Position numbers and translations under genes: made by a program | From: Rhyacichthys aspro | Taxonomy: Eukaryota > Chordata > Actinopteri > Gobiiformes > Rhyacichthyidae | Assembly (NCBI GenBank): GCA_036850595.1 | Contig: CM072154.1 | Location: 5,383,010-5,447,009, forward strand | DNA length: 64,000 nucleotides | Direction of reading: 5' to 3' | The notes under the pieces: model-generated | What the model saw: only the letters and a program-made list of their open reading frames with translations | What the model was told of the DNA's origin: nothing | The model's database searches: none | Shown here: positions 48,331 to 61,703 of the stretch, in pieces | Layout of the letters: each line of letters begins with the position of its first letter | How positions within the stretch are numbered: the first letter of the stretch is position 1

Positions 48331-51222
48331 GTGTATGTAAATAGCCTGGAGTGTATTTGTCGTGCCAAGTCTGTGCCGTCTGTCTTTGTGTGATCTTCAG
48401 ACTGAGAGTGCACCTGCTACTGTATATTTTGCTCTCGTTTTCTCTCCATGCGTACCGTCTGGGTGCTCGCCTGCAGGCCGCTCAGACGGTTCTTTAGCGA
48501 GTGTGTCTCCGTCCGCCCACCGCGCTCACAAGGAGAGCGTTAATACCTACAGTTGAACAGTGCAGGGTGTAGAAAACTGCTGGTTTCCTACCGGCGGGGT
48601 CAGAGACAGCGAGGTGAGAGGGGACGACAGAGGGGTGTGGTATATAATGTGAGGGTTTATGTTACAGCGGCGTCTGTAATAACTGCACTTTCGTTTAACT
48701 GCCCTGCAGAGTCCAGAGGGGCCAGAACAGACAACATCAAAGTCTTAAAACAGCACTGTAGCAAGACATAAATCATAAAGTGCACTTTATACTGTAGCAG
48801 TTGTGCCATTTTGTAGCATTGTTCCAACATTTGGACTGAAATGTTTTAATTAATGGATTAAAAAAATGAACAGCAGAGGGCAATGGTCAGAAGAGACTAT
48901 GACACTTGGCGTGAAGCTAAAGAGGCACAAGTCTGACCAATTCTTTGGCCACGTAACTATTTCTAATTTAGTGTTAAGTCAGTACAGAGTAAAATCCCAA
49001 ATGACAGCTTGTCACAGCTTTTGTTGATAGATTTGATACTGTATTTCTTGTTGTGGTAAGAAAAAGTCAGTGACATTAAGTACTTCATTAATATACAGTG
49101 TTCCACTGAAGACAACATATATCTTTATTCTTTAGCATCATGACTAGCCTTTGTTTAAATTTGACAAATCTCTTTATCATTTGAATCTTTTTTTACATAT
49201 AGGTGTCACACCTACAGCATCACGTTATCAATTTAAAAAAAGAAGTAACATTTCATTAATAAGTATAAGTATAATTACACGTTGGTTTATTGTTCACATT
49301 AAAACCTTTATAACAATGTTCATAACGTTATACTGATTATTAATGTTGGATTTATGCTTTGTAAATGATGAATTAAGGATTAAGTTGTCACAAATACTCA
49401 ACTAATGCTTTATAGTGTGACTTACCAAAAAAAAAAAAAATCAATAACCAGCTCAGTACATGCCATATTGTAGTGCTATATAGTGAATGACACAGCCTAC
49501 ATAGTACATGAGGAAGGAGTAGATGTCAATTGTCAATTAAATAAACACATTTATTTTACAATGCACTATGCCTCTAATCACCATTAGCTGCGTTGTTTTA
49601 TTCTCTATATCAGTGTCCCTGAAGCGGCCATGAAAACTCAACCAATACTGCTCACAAATTCAGCCAGGGAAACTACCACAAACATTTTATGAAAAATCGG
49701 AACCGTAATCTCAAACTTTACTACTGAAGATTATAGGGTCATTTACTGGTTTGAAATGAGCAAACCAGCACACTGAAATAAATGTTAGAAAGCTAATGTA
49801 ACACATCCTTCGAGCTTTTGAACCCAGGAACAGACGTCCACATGCACTTTGACAAAATGAATCCAAGCCATTGAAGTGGGCCTGCGGGCTTTGAGAAGTG
49901 GTCCAGGTGAGCTCTCTCCACAAGGCCCACTCCATTAAGACCATCTCCGCACAGGCCCCGGCTCCAGCTAATTAACGGCCTATTACTATGCAGATATATG
50001 CGCGGCCGAGAGCACTGCAGAGGCAATAAATGTCCTGATGAACGAGGCCGGGGTGAGGGCGGGGGGGGGGCTGTAAGTGGGGGGCAGTCGTTCGCGGAGG
50101 GCCAGGAGAATGTAACAGGCTGTGTGAGGAGGTAGGGAGCTAAGGGGGGGACAGGGCGAGATGAAAGGGAACAAGAGACGTACAAGTGCACTCCACTCTC
50201 CACTGCTTCGTTTGAGGCATGTAATGTTACTGATCCAGGAATAAAAAGATTTTAGTCATCAGGCATTCAGAGGAGTTTTATTTATTATTATTTATTTTAG
50301 AGTTGCTAAGCTCAAAAGATGGTATTTTTTGCTTTGCCCCAGGGCTGTGCTAATTTGGCTCAATTAAATACTGAGCAATTTTAGTCTAAAGCCATGATTA
50401 CGGTACAAGTCGGGGTGGTACTGCAAGGTTAGAAGAAGAAGGAGAGTTATGTTAAGATTGTCATCATACACTTCAATTTCATTATAATATAACACATATA
50501 TCAAGTAATCAAACTAGACACGCCATTTACCAGAATAAAAATAACGTCATTTTGCAATGGTGTGAGAAGACAAGAAAAGATTGTTTTCTGAACTTTAATT
50601 TCAAAGAGTTACACCACTTTCCTTTATTTTATGGCTGCAATGATTGGAATTCAAAGCCAGAGCCACTCTCTCTGAAACCACAAACAGATGTTGCAATTAA
50701 ACGCTAGCTATGATTTTGAAGCAGTAGTTTGTTTTTTTGGGAAGATGACTGATTACCTCAAGAACAAGGAAAACATTAAGGACTTGTTTAGCTTTTCTGA
50801 ATATAAAACATATTTTTATAATGTGCTGTACTGACCTGATCCATTCCATTCTAGTGGGAAAAAGGCTCAGTCAAACAATGTTTTCCATCATGTGAAGCTC
50901 CTCGTTTTTTTAAATCACATTTTAACCTTGCTCATTAAGAAGCCGTAAAAAATGTAATCCAATCTTGTATCAATAATGATTGCCCCATTCCCAAGGTGTA
51001 ACTTTTGTAACAAAAATAAAGGTGACATGATAAAAAGAAATATTCAGCATTAATAAATAATGTTATATCTATCTGCGATAGATTTAATATGCCTCAGTTG
51101 CCTTTTACGTCCCGCACATTGACCGTAGAGCAGATAAACAGTGATTAGAATGTGTGCCAGGTGGACAGAGGAGAACTGTCAGCTCTACAGAGCAGCAGCC
51201 AAAACTCATTTAGCCAATGCCT

Positions 51223-51285
51223 TTTTATTTATTTTCATTTAACCTTTATTTAACAAGGCAAGTCAATTAAGAACACATTCTTCAT
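51223..51285 (+). repeat. Fragment of teleost repeat (AACCTTTATTTAACAAGGCA)
   Basis: ATTTAACCTTTATTTAACAA, GGCAAGTCAATTAAGAACAC and ATTC together match a well-known fish interspersed repeat end. No other part of it is recognised here. Confidence 0.6.
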
Positions 51286-52613
51286 TCATTATCAGCCTTG
51301 TCTCACGCTGCTTCAACCCAATCCATCTTTTCTATCTGTTCCTCTTCAGGGTCTGAAAGCATTCTACAGCTCTTCATTAACTTTGTATAGAGAGATGGGG
51401 TCTGTTCCATCATTTCAGTGTTGAAAACAATGCTTTAAAATATCTTAAATTACAGACAAATTTCTTCAAGCCTTTCCTAAACTGATCCAAAAGAGAAGGA
51501 AAAGTGGATGTAGGCATCAAAATAACAAGAGTCTTTGAAATTTTATTTAATTATAATATATGACATTGATAGAACTATATTTCTTAAAGTTAGCTTTAAT
51601 AATCTCACTGTGTGTTTTGTGTTTTGGTGTTGTATTTTTATTTTTTTTTTTTATGTAGTGTCTTTCTGTGTGATTTAAGGCTGAGACCAGTATATGTCAG
51701 GCTTAAACTACAATTAGCATTAGCATATACTAGCACCTAGAAACTTCTCTTTGTAAAAAATATTGTTTTTATGGTATGTGGCATTAAGTATATTTATTAG
51801 TTACCTTAAATAATATCACTGTGCTCACTTGTATTCAGTGTCCTTCTGTGTGAAGTCAGGCTTAAACTTCCATTAGCATTAGCATATACTAGCACCCAGA
51901 AGCTTCTGTTTAAATAGGTTTCACAGGTGTATGCATTTTTTGTTTTAACTTCTTTATGCTAAATGCTAAATTGTACGCAAATTTTTCATGAAGAGAAAAA
52001 TAAAAACACTGGAAATACCCAATAGTAAGGAGTATCAAATCATAAATGTGTCTTCATTAGCAGCTAAGAAATGTACTTACAAAAACAAATAAGGAGTTCA
52101 CCATCTGAAATGGGTATAAAAATAATAAATAGTAAAAATCCTCCTCATTGCTTTGAGAACAGAGCAAACATTCATAATCCCTGGAAGCAGTGCTGAAAGT
52201 GGAGTCATACTAGCGTAGGTAAATCAGGGATAATTCATTTCCCAGGAACAAGACGGATGTGTTTTAGTCTCCCAGGCTTGGCTGCTCTTCCACGTCCTGC
52301 ATGGTTAGCATTCGATTTATTATTTCACTCACCAGTAGTCCCATCATTGCTTGGGATTTAATTAACTAATTGATTTGTAAAAAAGCTTAAATACATTGAA
52401 TAATGAATTAGCAGAGGTCACACAACTGTTCTCTCCATTTTCCATTACGCGAGTTTTGTGCCAGCCAATATTTTAGCACTATTGCTCTTGGTAAGGAACC
52501 ACAGTCGCTCTGGTATTGATTAGTCATTTCTGTGAATATCATGATGCAGTGCTTCAGCTGTTTAACTCTGGAAAGAGAAATACAGCAGCAAAGATTCTAA
52601 ATTCTGCAACTTA

Positions 52614-54326
<1,713 letters not shown>

Positions 54327-54480
54327 CTTGGTCACGCGTGATGGGCGCTACATATTTTGTAGCTGGAGAAAGGCAGAAGACACGTCCACCGTAGATGCGT
54401 CCCTCTGTCTCCACGTAATCCTCGAATGAGCAGTTGACTCCAGAAGACAGGCTGGGGACATTTTGAGTTTGGAGGACCAG
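54327..54480 (-). CDS. plxna1: plexin-A1 exon: first TIG-like region (third exon of the window)
   Basis: Acceptor TTGTGTTCCAG|CTGGTC, donor CAAG|GTAGAGC. 154 bp: 51 codons plus one base. The product [20 protein letters not shown] continues through [13 protein letters not shown] and [31 protein letters not shown] and C.SP...VAPITR are conserved plexin-A1 positions. N-C-S is a potential N-glycosylation site, as expected for an extracellular domain. It continues the frame of the preceding exon exactly (phase 0). Confidence 0.97.
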
Positions 54481-54559
54481 CTGGAACACAAAGGAAATAG
54501 AAATATGTTTCATTTTAATGTCTGATGATGGAAGTCAAGGTCTGTTGTGTCACCTGAAC

Positions 54560-54735
54560 TTTTTTTTTTAATTTTCTGTTTTGCCTTTGATTGTAGCCTA
54601 GATAGGAGATGTACAGGAAACAGAGTAAGGTAAAGGGGAGGGACATCGGGCACATAACCTGAGCCGGAATCAAACCCAGGTCTCCCAAGTATGTGACATC
54701 TGCTCTACCAGTCCAGGTGAGCTACCAGGGCACCC
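54560..54735 (-). mobile_element. tRNA-derived SINE in the intron between exons 2 and 3 of the window
   Basis: On the minus strand, GGGTGCCCTGGTAGCTCACC starts a tRNA-like head with an A box (TAGCTCACCTGG, 54713-54724) and a B box (GGTTTGATTCC, 54666-54676). A short unique body and an A-rich tail (T-run at about 54561-54569 on the plus strand) follow. Same type as the element at 57990-58144. It sits within a 621-bp intron (54481-55101), so it makes up over a quarter of it. Confidence 0.8.
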
Positions 54736-54780
54736 AAAACCACAGACCAATTAAGTTATGGCCACATTCCATGATTTTGG

Positions 54781-54900
54781 GCCCCATTCAATTACAAGTA
54801 AAAGTACTCGCTTAAAAATCTCCTTAAGAAAGTACAATTAAAAAAACCACTCATTTGCATTCACGTGAGTACTTGTTATTCATTACTTCCACCTCTGCAT
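54781..54900. repeat. Fragment of the fish 'TACTTGAGTA' repeat, CCACCTCTG end
   Basis: ACAAGTAAAAGTACTCGCTT, AAGAAAGTACAATTAAAAA, GTGAGTACTTGTTATTCATT and ACTTCCACCTCTG match the end of a common teleost element. It directly abuts the SINE region in the same intron. Confidence 0.5.
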
Positions 54901-55101
54901 TTTAGTGTTTTTTCAGATATCTGTCAGGACATGGACAGGGGGCTTAAAATTAGGACTGTCCTGGTTAAATCTGGATGTAAGTCTCACCGTGTCGTATGTG
55001 TCAAAAGGACTGAAGGAGCTGACAGGGGAAAGTCTAGAATGTATGTAAATAAATACATGGATCTTCTGTCCATTCTGAACGTACCAGCGCCCATCTCTTA
55101 C

Positions 55102-55225
55102 CTGTACTTCTGACATGGTGACGGAGACGTTGTGCGGTTGGACGGACAGTCGCACGCACTGCTCCGCTCTGGTGGTGAAGCGCTGGGGCTCCTCCGCTCG
55201 CTCGCACCGGTCCTTCCTCGAACAC
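55102..55225 (-). CDS. plxna1: plexin-A1 exon: end of PSI 1 and linker (second exon of the window)
   Basis: Acceptor GTTTAATAG|GTGTTC, donor CAG|GTAAGAG. 124 bp: one base completes a Val codon, then 41 codons. The product is CSRKDRCERAEEPQRFTTRA, then EQCVRLSVQPHNVSVTMSEVQ. CSR.D.CERA.EPQRF and QP.NVSVTMS..  agree with plexin-A1. It supplies the last Cys residues of PSI 1 and the first strand of the following TIG-like region. Confidence 0.97.
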
Positions 55226-56677
55226 CTATTAAACAATCATTTGGCAAAGGTCGGCGCTTTTATTCAAGAAGCCTTCGGTCAGATGAGTTCAATTTATTAA
55301 GCCCGAACTAAATGTGTGTCTTTGCTGCCTTAAAGAGATTTGGATGAAGTGCATGTCTTGTCTTAATGTGAACTCAAATAACCTCACTTCAAGCCAGGTT
55401 AGTCGATGTCCAATCCTATCCTTCGTCTCACACTTTCTAATACGACAAAATGGTGCCCTAATTCACTTCACACAGAATTGTTAATATTTCAAGTGTTGGA
55501 GGGCAAGCGTCATTACATTAAAGCTGTTAAAATATTGTACAAGTGCTAAGAGGTAGATTTGGGGACATTCTTTAATAGCGCAAGGTTGGATATAAAGAAA
55601 AGTAGTATTAAGCAATGTGGTTTATGGCCAATTTATTTAAAAGAAGTCTTAAAAAAGCACAGTTAAGACAAGCAGAAATTGGCTTTATTAGCAGATTCAG
55701 CTTTATGTGTAACTCCTGGTATTTCAGAGTAAATGCTAGTCTGGCTGAGAGCCCCGAACAGCTGCTCTCATTAGCATGCATGTATCGTTAATTAGTCTGG
55801 TGCCTATAAAATAAAGACATATACATCACTACAACACTGCAGTTTAAAAGTTGGATTGGAGGAACAGCAGATGAACATATAGCTTTATGAGGTTCTAAAT
55901 TAGTTTTTCAACTTCACACATACAACAGAAAGAACATGTTATAGTAAAAATGTATGCAGTTTTTATGTATTGCTGTGTTAACGAAGACATGGATGTATTA
56001 TAAGCTACCTTCCACTCTGTCCTATTAGTAATTCCACCAGTGGCCATCTGTTGTATTGCAGCTAAAATATGTTATATTCTTCAATTTATTCTATATAATA
56101 ATTTGGTATTTTTCCTTTTACAGATCCTTTAATAAAATCTATAAGCGATATTTCTATTCTCCAGAAAGAAGAAACCACAAACACTGAATATTTTATTTCA
56201 AAAATAGAATAATGCAGCGATCATCCGGTTCCCAAAAACTGTTTTTTAAACGAATTAAAAATAAGTGCCCAAGTTTCCAACTTTGTGTCATCTGTTTCAT
56301 CAACATGGCAGCCTTACAGAAGCTTACAGCAGTGTTGCTAACATAGTTACTTAGTTGAAACCAGATATGAAAAGTAATGTTTTGGACTTTGTTGTGTTCA
56401 TGTGTTTAAATTGAAAACATTAACAATATGGATCAGAGATTGGCTTGTTAGTAAAAAAAATTTTTAAAAAAAATTTTAAAAATTACAAATAAAGAAGTCA
56501 GTTGTTGAACATTGGTATTAGGATTCTGAGTTGAAATGGATGATCAAATATGATGTTATTAAGTGAATTTTGACTAGATAACTTGTTATAACCCTATTTT
56601 CAACATTTACAGTGTTTACTGTGTTCAATTACAGCTCAGATAATACCCAGTGAGTTGTAATAGCACCGGACACTTAC
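55226..56677 (-). other. plxna1: plxna1 intron (1.45 kb)
   Basis: Donor GTAAGTG, acceptor TTTAATAG; phase 2. AT-rich with several A/T runs (about 56450-56490). A POU/homeodomain-like cluster lies at 55770-55800 (CATTAGCATGCATG, GTTAATTAGTC). No repeat family recognised. Confidence 0.85.
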
Positions 56678-56778
56678 ACATTATGGAGCACACACCAACC
56701 ACAGTGAGGATCTCCTGATCCCAGACATGCTCCACAGGAAGTGTACTGCTCACAGCTCTCCACCGGCACCCGAGTCAC
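56678..56778 (-). CDS. plxna1: plexin-A1 exon: end of sema domain and PSI 1 (first exon of the window)
   Basis: Acceptor TGTGTTTGCAG|GTGACT, donor AATGT|GTAAGTG. 101 bp: 33 codons plus two bases. The product is [20 protein letters not shown], then [14 protein letters not shown]. The first residues close the sema propeller. CEQYTSC..CLGS.DPHCGWC is the plexin PSI 1 signature, with the six Cys and the conserved CGWC. It is an internal exon: the preceding exons (signal peptide and sema domain, the semaphorin-binding part) must lie beyond base 64000. Confidence 0.97.
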
Positions 56779-57989
56779 CTGCAAACACAACACACACCAA
56801 CATACAACCATTAATGTGTGGACTTCACCTTCAAACACTTCATAAGACACGGGCCGGGTGTGAACAAAATGTACCGGAGCTGTCCCGCGCCTGGAACACC
56901 AGATTAAAGAAGTAAACCCACTGTGACTATCAGAGATAAACAGCTCTGGAGGTGCTGCGTTCCACTGCACACTGCTGCGTTCGACTGCTGCGGGGCAAAG
57001 AGTTCAGCCTCCGACACATGTAAACAAATATACGGCTGAGATTACATCCCGCCACAAACATGCTTCAGTAATAAAGTGTGTGCTGCCCACAGTCGCCCGG
57101 CGGATCACAAAACACTCACAGAAGCATTTAAAGAGACAAACAGCATGTTCACAGATGTGTACTGGAGCCAGACGACCAGGCCTGGGCAAAGGGTCTAGTC
57201 TTTTACTACTTGCATAAACTGGATTTCTAATGCGTGTGGGTTGTACTTTCTTCTTTGTAAAAGTATACTGACATATAATAACATCATGTGTGAATTTTGG
57301 GTTGGCGATGGTATGCAAATCGTTTATGGTTTTAGCTCGTGCTAGCTAATTCTTGCAAACCTAGGCAGTTTTAATGAAGCATAAGATGTGCTGAAGCCAA
57401 CTCAGTCCTGTCAATCACATTAAAATCTCATTCTGTCGTGCAATTTTCTGCATACATTGTACTATTAGCAAGAGACAGTAAAAAATGGAAAGTGATGCAG
57501 GGAAAAGATGAGACTGCATGCACAAGGCTGTTATGCACCAGTAGTTATACTTTTTGTTTTCATCCAAATATTAAAAGTCTGTATTCAAAACATATGTATG
57601 TATCTACTGTATGCATGTATGTTTGTATGTATCATGTGTGCAATGGACTAGCTTTTTCTGCTTGGGAGTTTTTACAACATGACAACAAAATAACCAACAA
57701 ACAGGAGCCAGGGCTGTGTGACGACAAATATGAGTCTTTGCTAGTCTAAAAATACTTACTGCTCTTTTCATGTTTTTCTAGTTTCTATACAATGACCACC
57801 TACAATCATACTATCAACAATTCTTTTTTTTTTTATCATGTTGCAAGTGTATACATATAATGATTTAATATCTATTTTCAACCCCCAAGTGGATTTTTTC
57901 ACCAGGCAAAGCAAGGGAAATTTTGGATTTTGCTAAAATGCTAAAAAACTAAAGTTATAACTGTAGTCTGGTAATTATTAAAAATCACA

Positions 57990-58144
57990 GAGACAGGGCA
58001 CATTGGGGTTGCGTGGTAGAGTGTGTACCATGCCCCCAGGAGACCAGGGTTCGGTTCCTGCTCCCAGTTTCATTCCTCTCTCTCTCACCTGTCTGTCTAC
58101 TGTCCTAAATAAAGGCAAAAATGCCAAAAAAAAAAAAAAAAAAA
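57990..58144 (+). mobile_element. tRNA-derived SINE with poly-A tail
   Basis: The tRNA-like head has an A box (GCGTGGTAGAG, about 58011-58021) and a B box (GGTTCGGTTCC, 58048-58058). The body has a CTCTCTCTCACCTGTCTGTC segment, then AATAAAGGCAAAAATGCC and a run of about 20 A. This is a full pol III-type SINE layout. A relative on the opposite strand is at 54560-54735. Confidence 0.85.
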
Positions 58145-59543
58145 TAGTTTCAGGTGTTGTTATACTTATCTGATGACTATTTAACTCATTTGCAGTTTTG
58201 TCTCTGGCTCCTCTAGGGTGAGGAGGTTAATCCACCTGCCTCTGGTGCAGGACACTGGGGCAACTGCAACCACAGTCTCTGCGCTGGTAAGGTTTGGTAC
58301 AGTAAACGCAGAAATTTGTTTGTTTTCTCGAGGTGGCAAGAACAAGAACAAAGTTAGTTCTGCCCAGGACATTTCATTCTTCACCAGAAAGTCAAGAGCA
58401 AGAAAATGATGGCGTCATTTAAATGTCTTTTTTCTTGAGGAGTATGTACTGGCCTTGAATGGAGAGGGTTCTGTCAGGAAGTGCATCCAAGCTACTCATG
58501 TGGATAACTCGCCAAAAGGCACTTTTTTTTAACTTTTTTGTCTCTATTGAACTTTGATCTGCCTTTTGCTAAAATTTCCCTATACACATACACATATATA
58601 TATTTTACAAAGAAACCACAACACAGATAAAAGATCTTTGCATGATATATGTTAATCAATCTTTAGCTGATAGCCTTTCACAAGTTTGATCAAAGCACAA
58701 CAGAACGAGTTGCTTTAAAGCCTGTGTAGAATGTATGATTATAGTTAACACCAATGGGCTGCACATCGAGGATTACTCATTTTGTCGGTGAAATCTCGTC
58801 TGCCGTGGGTGCCTGCATGCCTGAGATAAAGATGAAACTTTAATGATCTCTGTGGGGAAATCAGAGCTCGGATGTTAACAAGGACATCAAACAATGCTGC
58901 AGAAATGTACCTGCCTGTTCTGCGCCGGCAAGCTAAGAAATATGTGCACGTCAGGGGAGACGCTGAGACAGACAGGAAGTATCAGCGGCCCGTCCATTTG
59001 TCTTTGCAGTTATCATTAAACACAAGCTTTCTGCTGCTGCCTGCATTTTCGGGCATCAGCCATCTGTCTGTCACATTATCAGGAGACAGGAGTTACCTTG
59101 AAATTTCAGCCAGCTTTGACAATATTCTACAGGAAGAACATATCGACAAGATGGATACTTTTCTTCGATGTACTGTACTTTCAGGAAATGAAAAGTCTGT
59201 GTCCAAGGTTATGCACTTCAAGAATAAAGGAACTGTACTGTAAGAAACATTTATTGCGTAATCAGATTAGAGGGATAAAACACTATATTAGTACTACATT
59301 TGTTGGATGATGATATCACTTTAAAATAATTTAAATGAATCAAAATCATTTCAGTTGATAAATGTCCTAAACCTTCAGCGAAAATGTGTGTTTGAAAAAC
59401 AAAAATTAGTGTGCTTCTCCTCCAGCAGTGCACAGTTTGTTTATTTTTCATGAATACGTTTGGTTGAGGGATATTTTACAGTAGCCCACATTACCATATC
59501 ACGCCATTAGTCTTTGTATGCTAAATAGAGCAAACTGCTTTAA

Positions 59544-60444
59544 AGGTCCCATATTATGCTAAATCGACTTTTCTGAGCTTTTAACCATGTTATAACGTTG
59601 TTTCTACCTCAAACACATACCCAAAGTTGTGTTTTGTTTCATTCGCGCATGTTTAAGTAATTTATTTAGTTTGAGCTACAGTCCTTTCAACGAGCTGTTT
59701 CACGCAATGACGTCAATAAGTGAAATAAACCACTCCTCTCCAGGAAGTGCTCCTCCACACTCCTCCTGCCCCTCTCTCCTGAACTGTCAACAAGTGGTGC
59801 TCTGCAGCTCAGACACAGAGAAGCATCGCTGCTACTGTGTTAGCTTACTTACCGTCAATACTTTTACTTTACTTTCAATACACTGCACAACAGCTACCTT
59901 AGGAGTCTCCAGGCAGCATACATTCTCAACTTCAGTAGGCATTGTACGGTCATTTCCACATGTGCACCTATAAACAGAAGCAGTTAACAAGCGCTATGCT
60001 ACGGGCTACACCATAGAAACATACACAATAAATAGTTTCTCATTTACCAAGCAGAAACGTCTTGTAGAAGCCTTCGAGGTCTTTGTGTTTGCTCATGTTC
60101 TTCAAACTCAGAGTCAGACTCTGGGTCGAAGATATACGGCTCAGTTACTCTCAGAGCCATTGCTGAAAAAGTTATTACTACGATGTACCGTGTTTACTAT
60201 AGTCTGTTTCCAGCGTAGCTCGCGTAGCTCTAGCGTGATGTCAGCCAGGAAGTGGGCGGAGCCAACACAGGAGAGCTGAGCCTTAAAGTGAAAGCGCCAA
60301 ATCAAGATGGCTCATGATGAGAGCTCATTCAAATCGCTTGTATAAGATCATTATTGCGTGTTTAATGTTGCAAAACGTGATATGGTAACCTAAATGTATC
60401 CAAAATACACTGTATAATGTTCAAAATAGTATAATATAGGACAT
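59544..60444 (+). mobile_element. piggyBac-like MITE, copy 2 (TTAA target site)
   Basis: 901 bp between TTAA at 59540-59543 and 60445-60448. It starts AGGTCCCATATTATG and ends TATAATATAGGACAT. Well over 90% identical by eye to 3548-4443 over its whole length and in the same orientation, so both insertions are fairly recent. It keeps one perfect CRE (59708-59715) and the minus-strand exon. Confidence 0.8.
60048..60160 (-). CDS. Captured first coding exon inside MITE copy 2 (P2X7-like N-terminus, hypothetical)
   Basis: Same structure as 4052-4164: ATG at 60160, 37 codons plus 2 bases, donor TTG|GTAAATG. The protein differs at one residue (E for K at position 20), with one silent change. The frame and donor survive in both insertions. 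The upstream block keeps the ETS core and GC box, but its CRE has changed to TGATGTCA. It is in the same transcriptional direction as plxna1, within an intron of it. Confidence 0.45.
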
Positions 60445-61175
60445 TTAACAAATGCCATGCTTTTTCTTTGTGTTCACTGCACAAATTAATAATTAAAAGG
60501 GAAGTGAAAGAAAAAGTTAGTTGTTGCAGTAAAAGAAAAAAAATATTGGTGTGCCTTGTTCTTGTTCAACCTTTGCACAACAAGCTAGCCAAGACATGTA
60601 GCACCTAAATAAAAAATACCATAAAGTAAAGTCATTCAAACATTTGCCAAGAATAAACCCAGTAGATTAAAATGTATCTCAAGCATAATTAATTTGTTCA
60701 AGATGGCACTAATAAAGCCCTTTCAATTTGCTTGGAGATTTTAAAGTTTCAAAGTCCTTGGTATTTACATTGTTTCAGAATGCATGGGAACACAGACAAG
60801 ACTCAAGTTTTCGGGGGCAAGCGATTCATCTCTAACCATTGGAGATATATATACGGCTGCTCATGCACTCACAACAGAGCAGCCCATCCGCTCAAACAGG
60901 ACATCAATAACGCCGCAGAAGCAGGGGGCACTCCAGGTGAGCTGCAAGGTGCTCTTCCAGAATCCTGATGGCATCTGCAGCCACAGCAGTGTTCTCACCC
61001 AAAAGCAGCACACATGCCTTCACTTTCAACCTTTCAACACTAAATCATAGGTAATTCCTGGAACAACTGCTGCATAAATAAACATAGGTATGACGTTGTG
61101 GAGTCTGTGTTCTCCTATGGGATAAAACATCACAGCTTTTTGGATTCAGAAGGATTTCATCTTTATACTCTACAC

Positions 61176-61703
61176 CACACATGTCAAACTCAAGGCCCCA
61201 GGGCCAAATGTGGCCCTTTGCCATGTTTTATGTGGCCCTTCAATGCTTTTAGAAGGTGATATATTTGGCACTAGGTTTTAACTGGATTTGAACAGGTTTT
61301 ATTTGGATTTGAACATGTTTTAGATGGAGTTGAATCAGATCTGCTAAAACCTGTTCAAATCCAAATAAAACCTGTTCAAATCCAACTAAAACCTGTTCAA
61401 ATCCAAATAAAATCTGATCAAATCCAACTAAAACCTGTTTAAGTGCAACTATATCTTGTTTAAATCCAAATAAAATCCATTCAAATCCAACTAAAACCTG
61501 TTCAGATCCAACTAAAACCAGTTTCCATGAAAGCAAAAAAAAAAAAAAAAAAAAAGTTAAAATTAACCTTTTAAAACTCAAATTAAGATGAAACTTTACA
61601 TTCCAAATTTAATCAAAGCGTTTCAAGTGTCACAGTCTTTGGCCCCTGAGAGGATTCTTATTTTCTATTGTGGCCCCTCACTAGTTTGAGTTTGACACCC
61701 CTG
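61176..61703 (-). mobile_element. hAT-like MITE with internal 21-bp repeats, copy 4 (inverted)
   Basis: Left CACACATGTCAAACTCA and right GAGTTTGACACCCCTG, with an exact 8-bp duplication CTCTACAC (61168-61175 and 61704-61711). Opposite orientation to the other three. The tract at 61272-61513 has about a dozen units of the form CAAATCCAACTAAAACCTGT, giving a minus-strand heptapeptide frame of the EQVLVGF type. A 20-bp A-run is in the interior. Confidence 0.85.

Noticed and set aside
49793..50203. 136-codon Pro/Ser-rich minus-strand frame
   Set aside because: Arises from a GC-rich, G-run-bearing stretch. It has no recognisable domain, splice context or start region.
58005..58065. Possible tRNA gene (A and B boxes)
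   Set aside because: The boxes belong to a SINE: a unique body and poly-A tail follow, and a complete cloverleaf is not evident.
58181..58409. Frames on both strands next to the SINE
   Set aside because: No splice signals or family resemblance. Considered as the missing sema-domain exon and discarded because no plexin residues were found.
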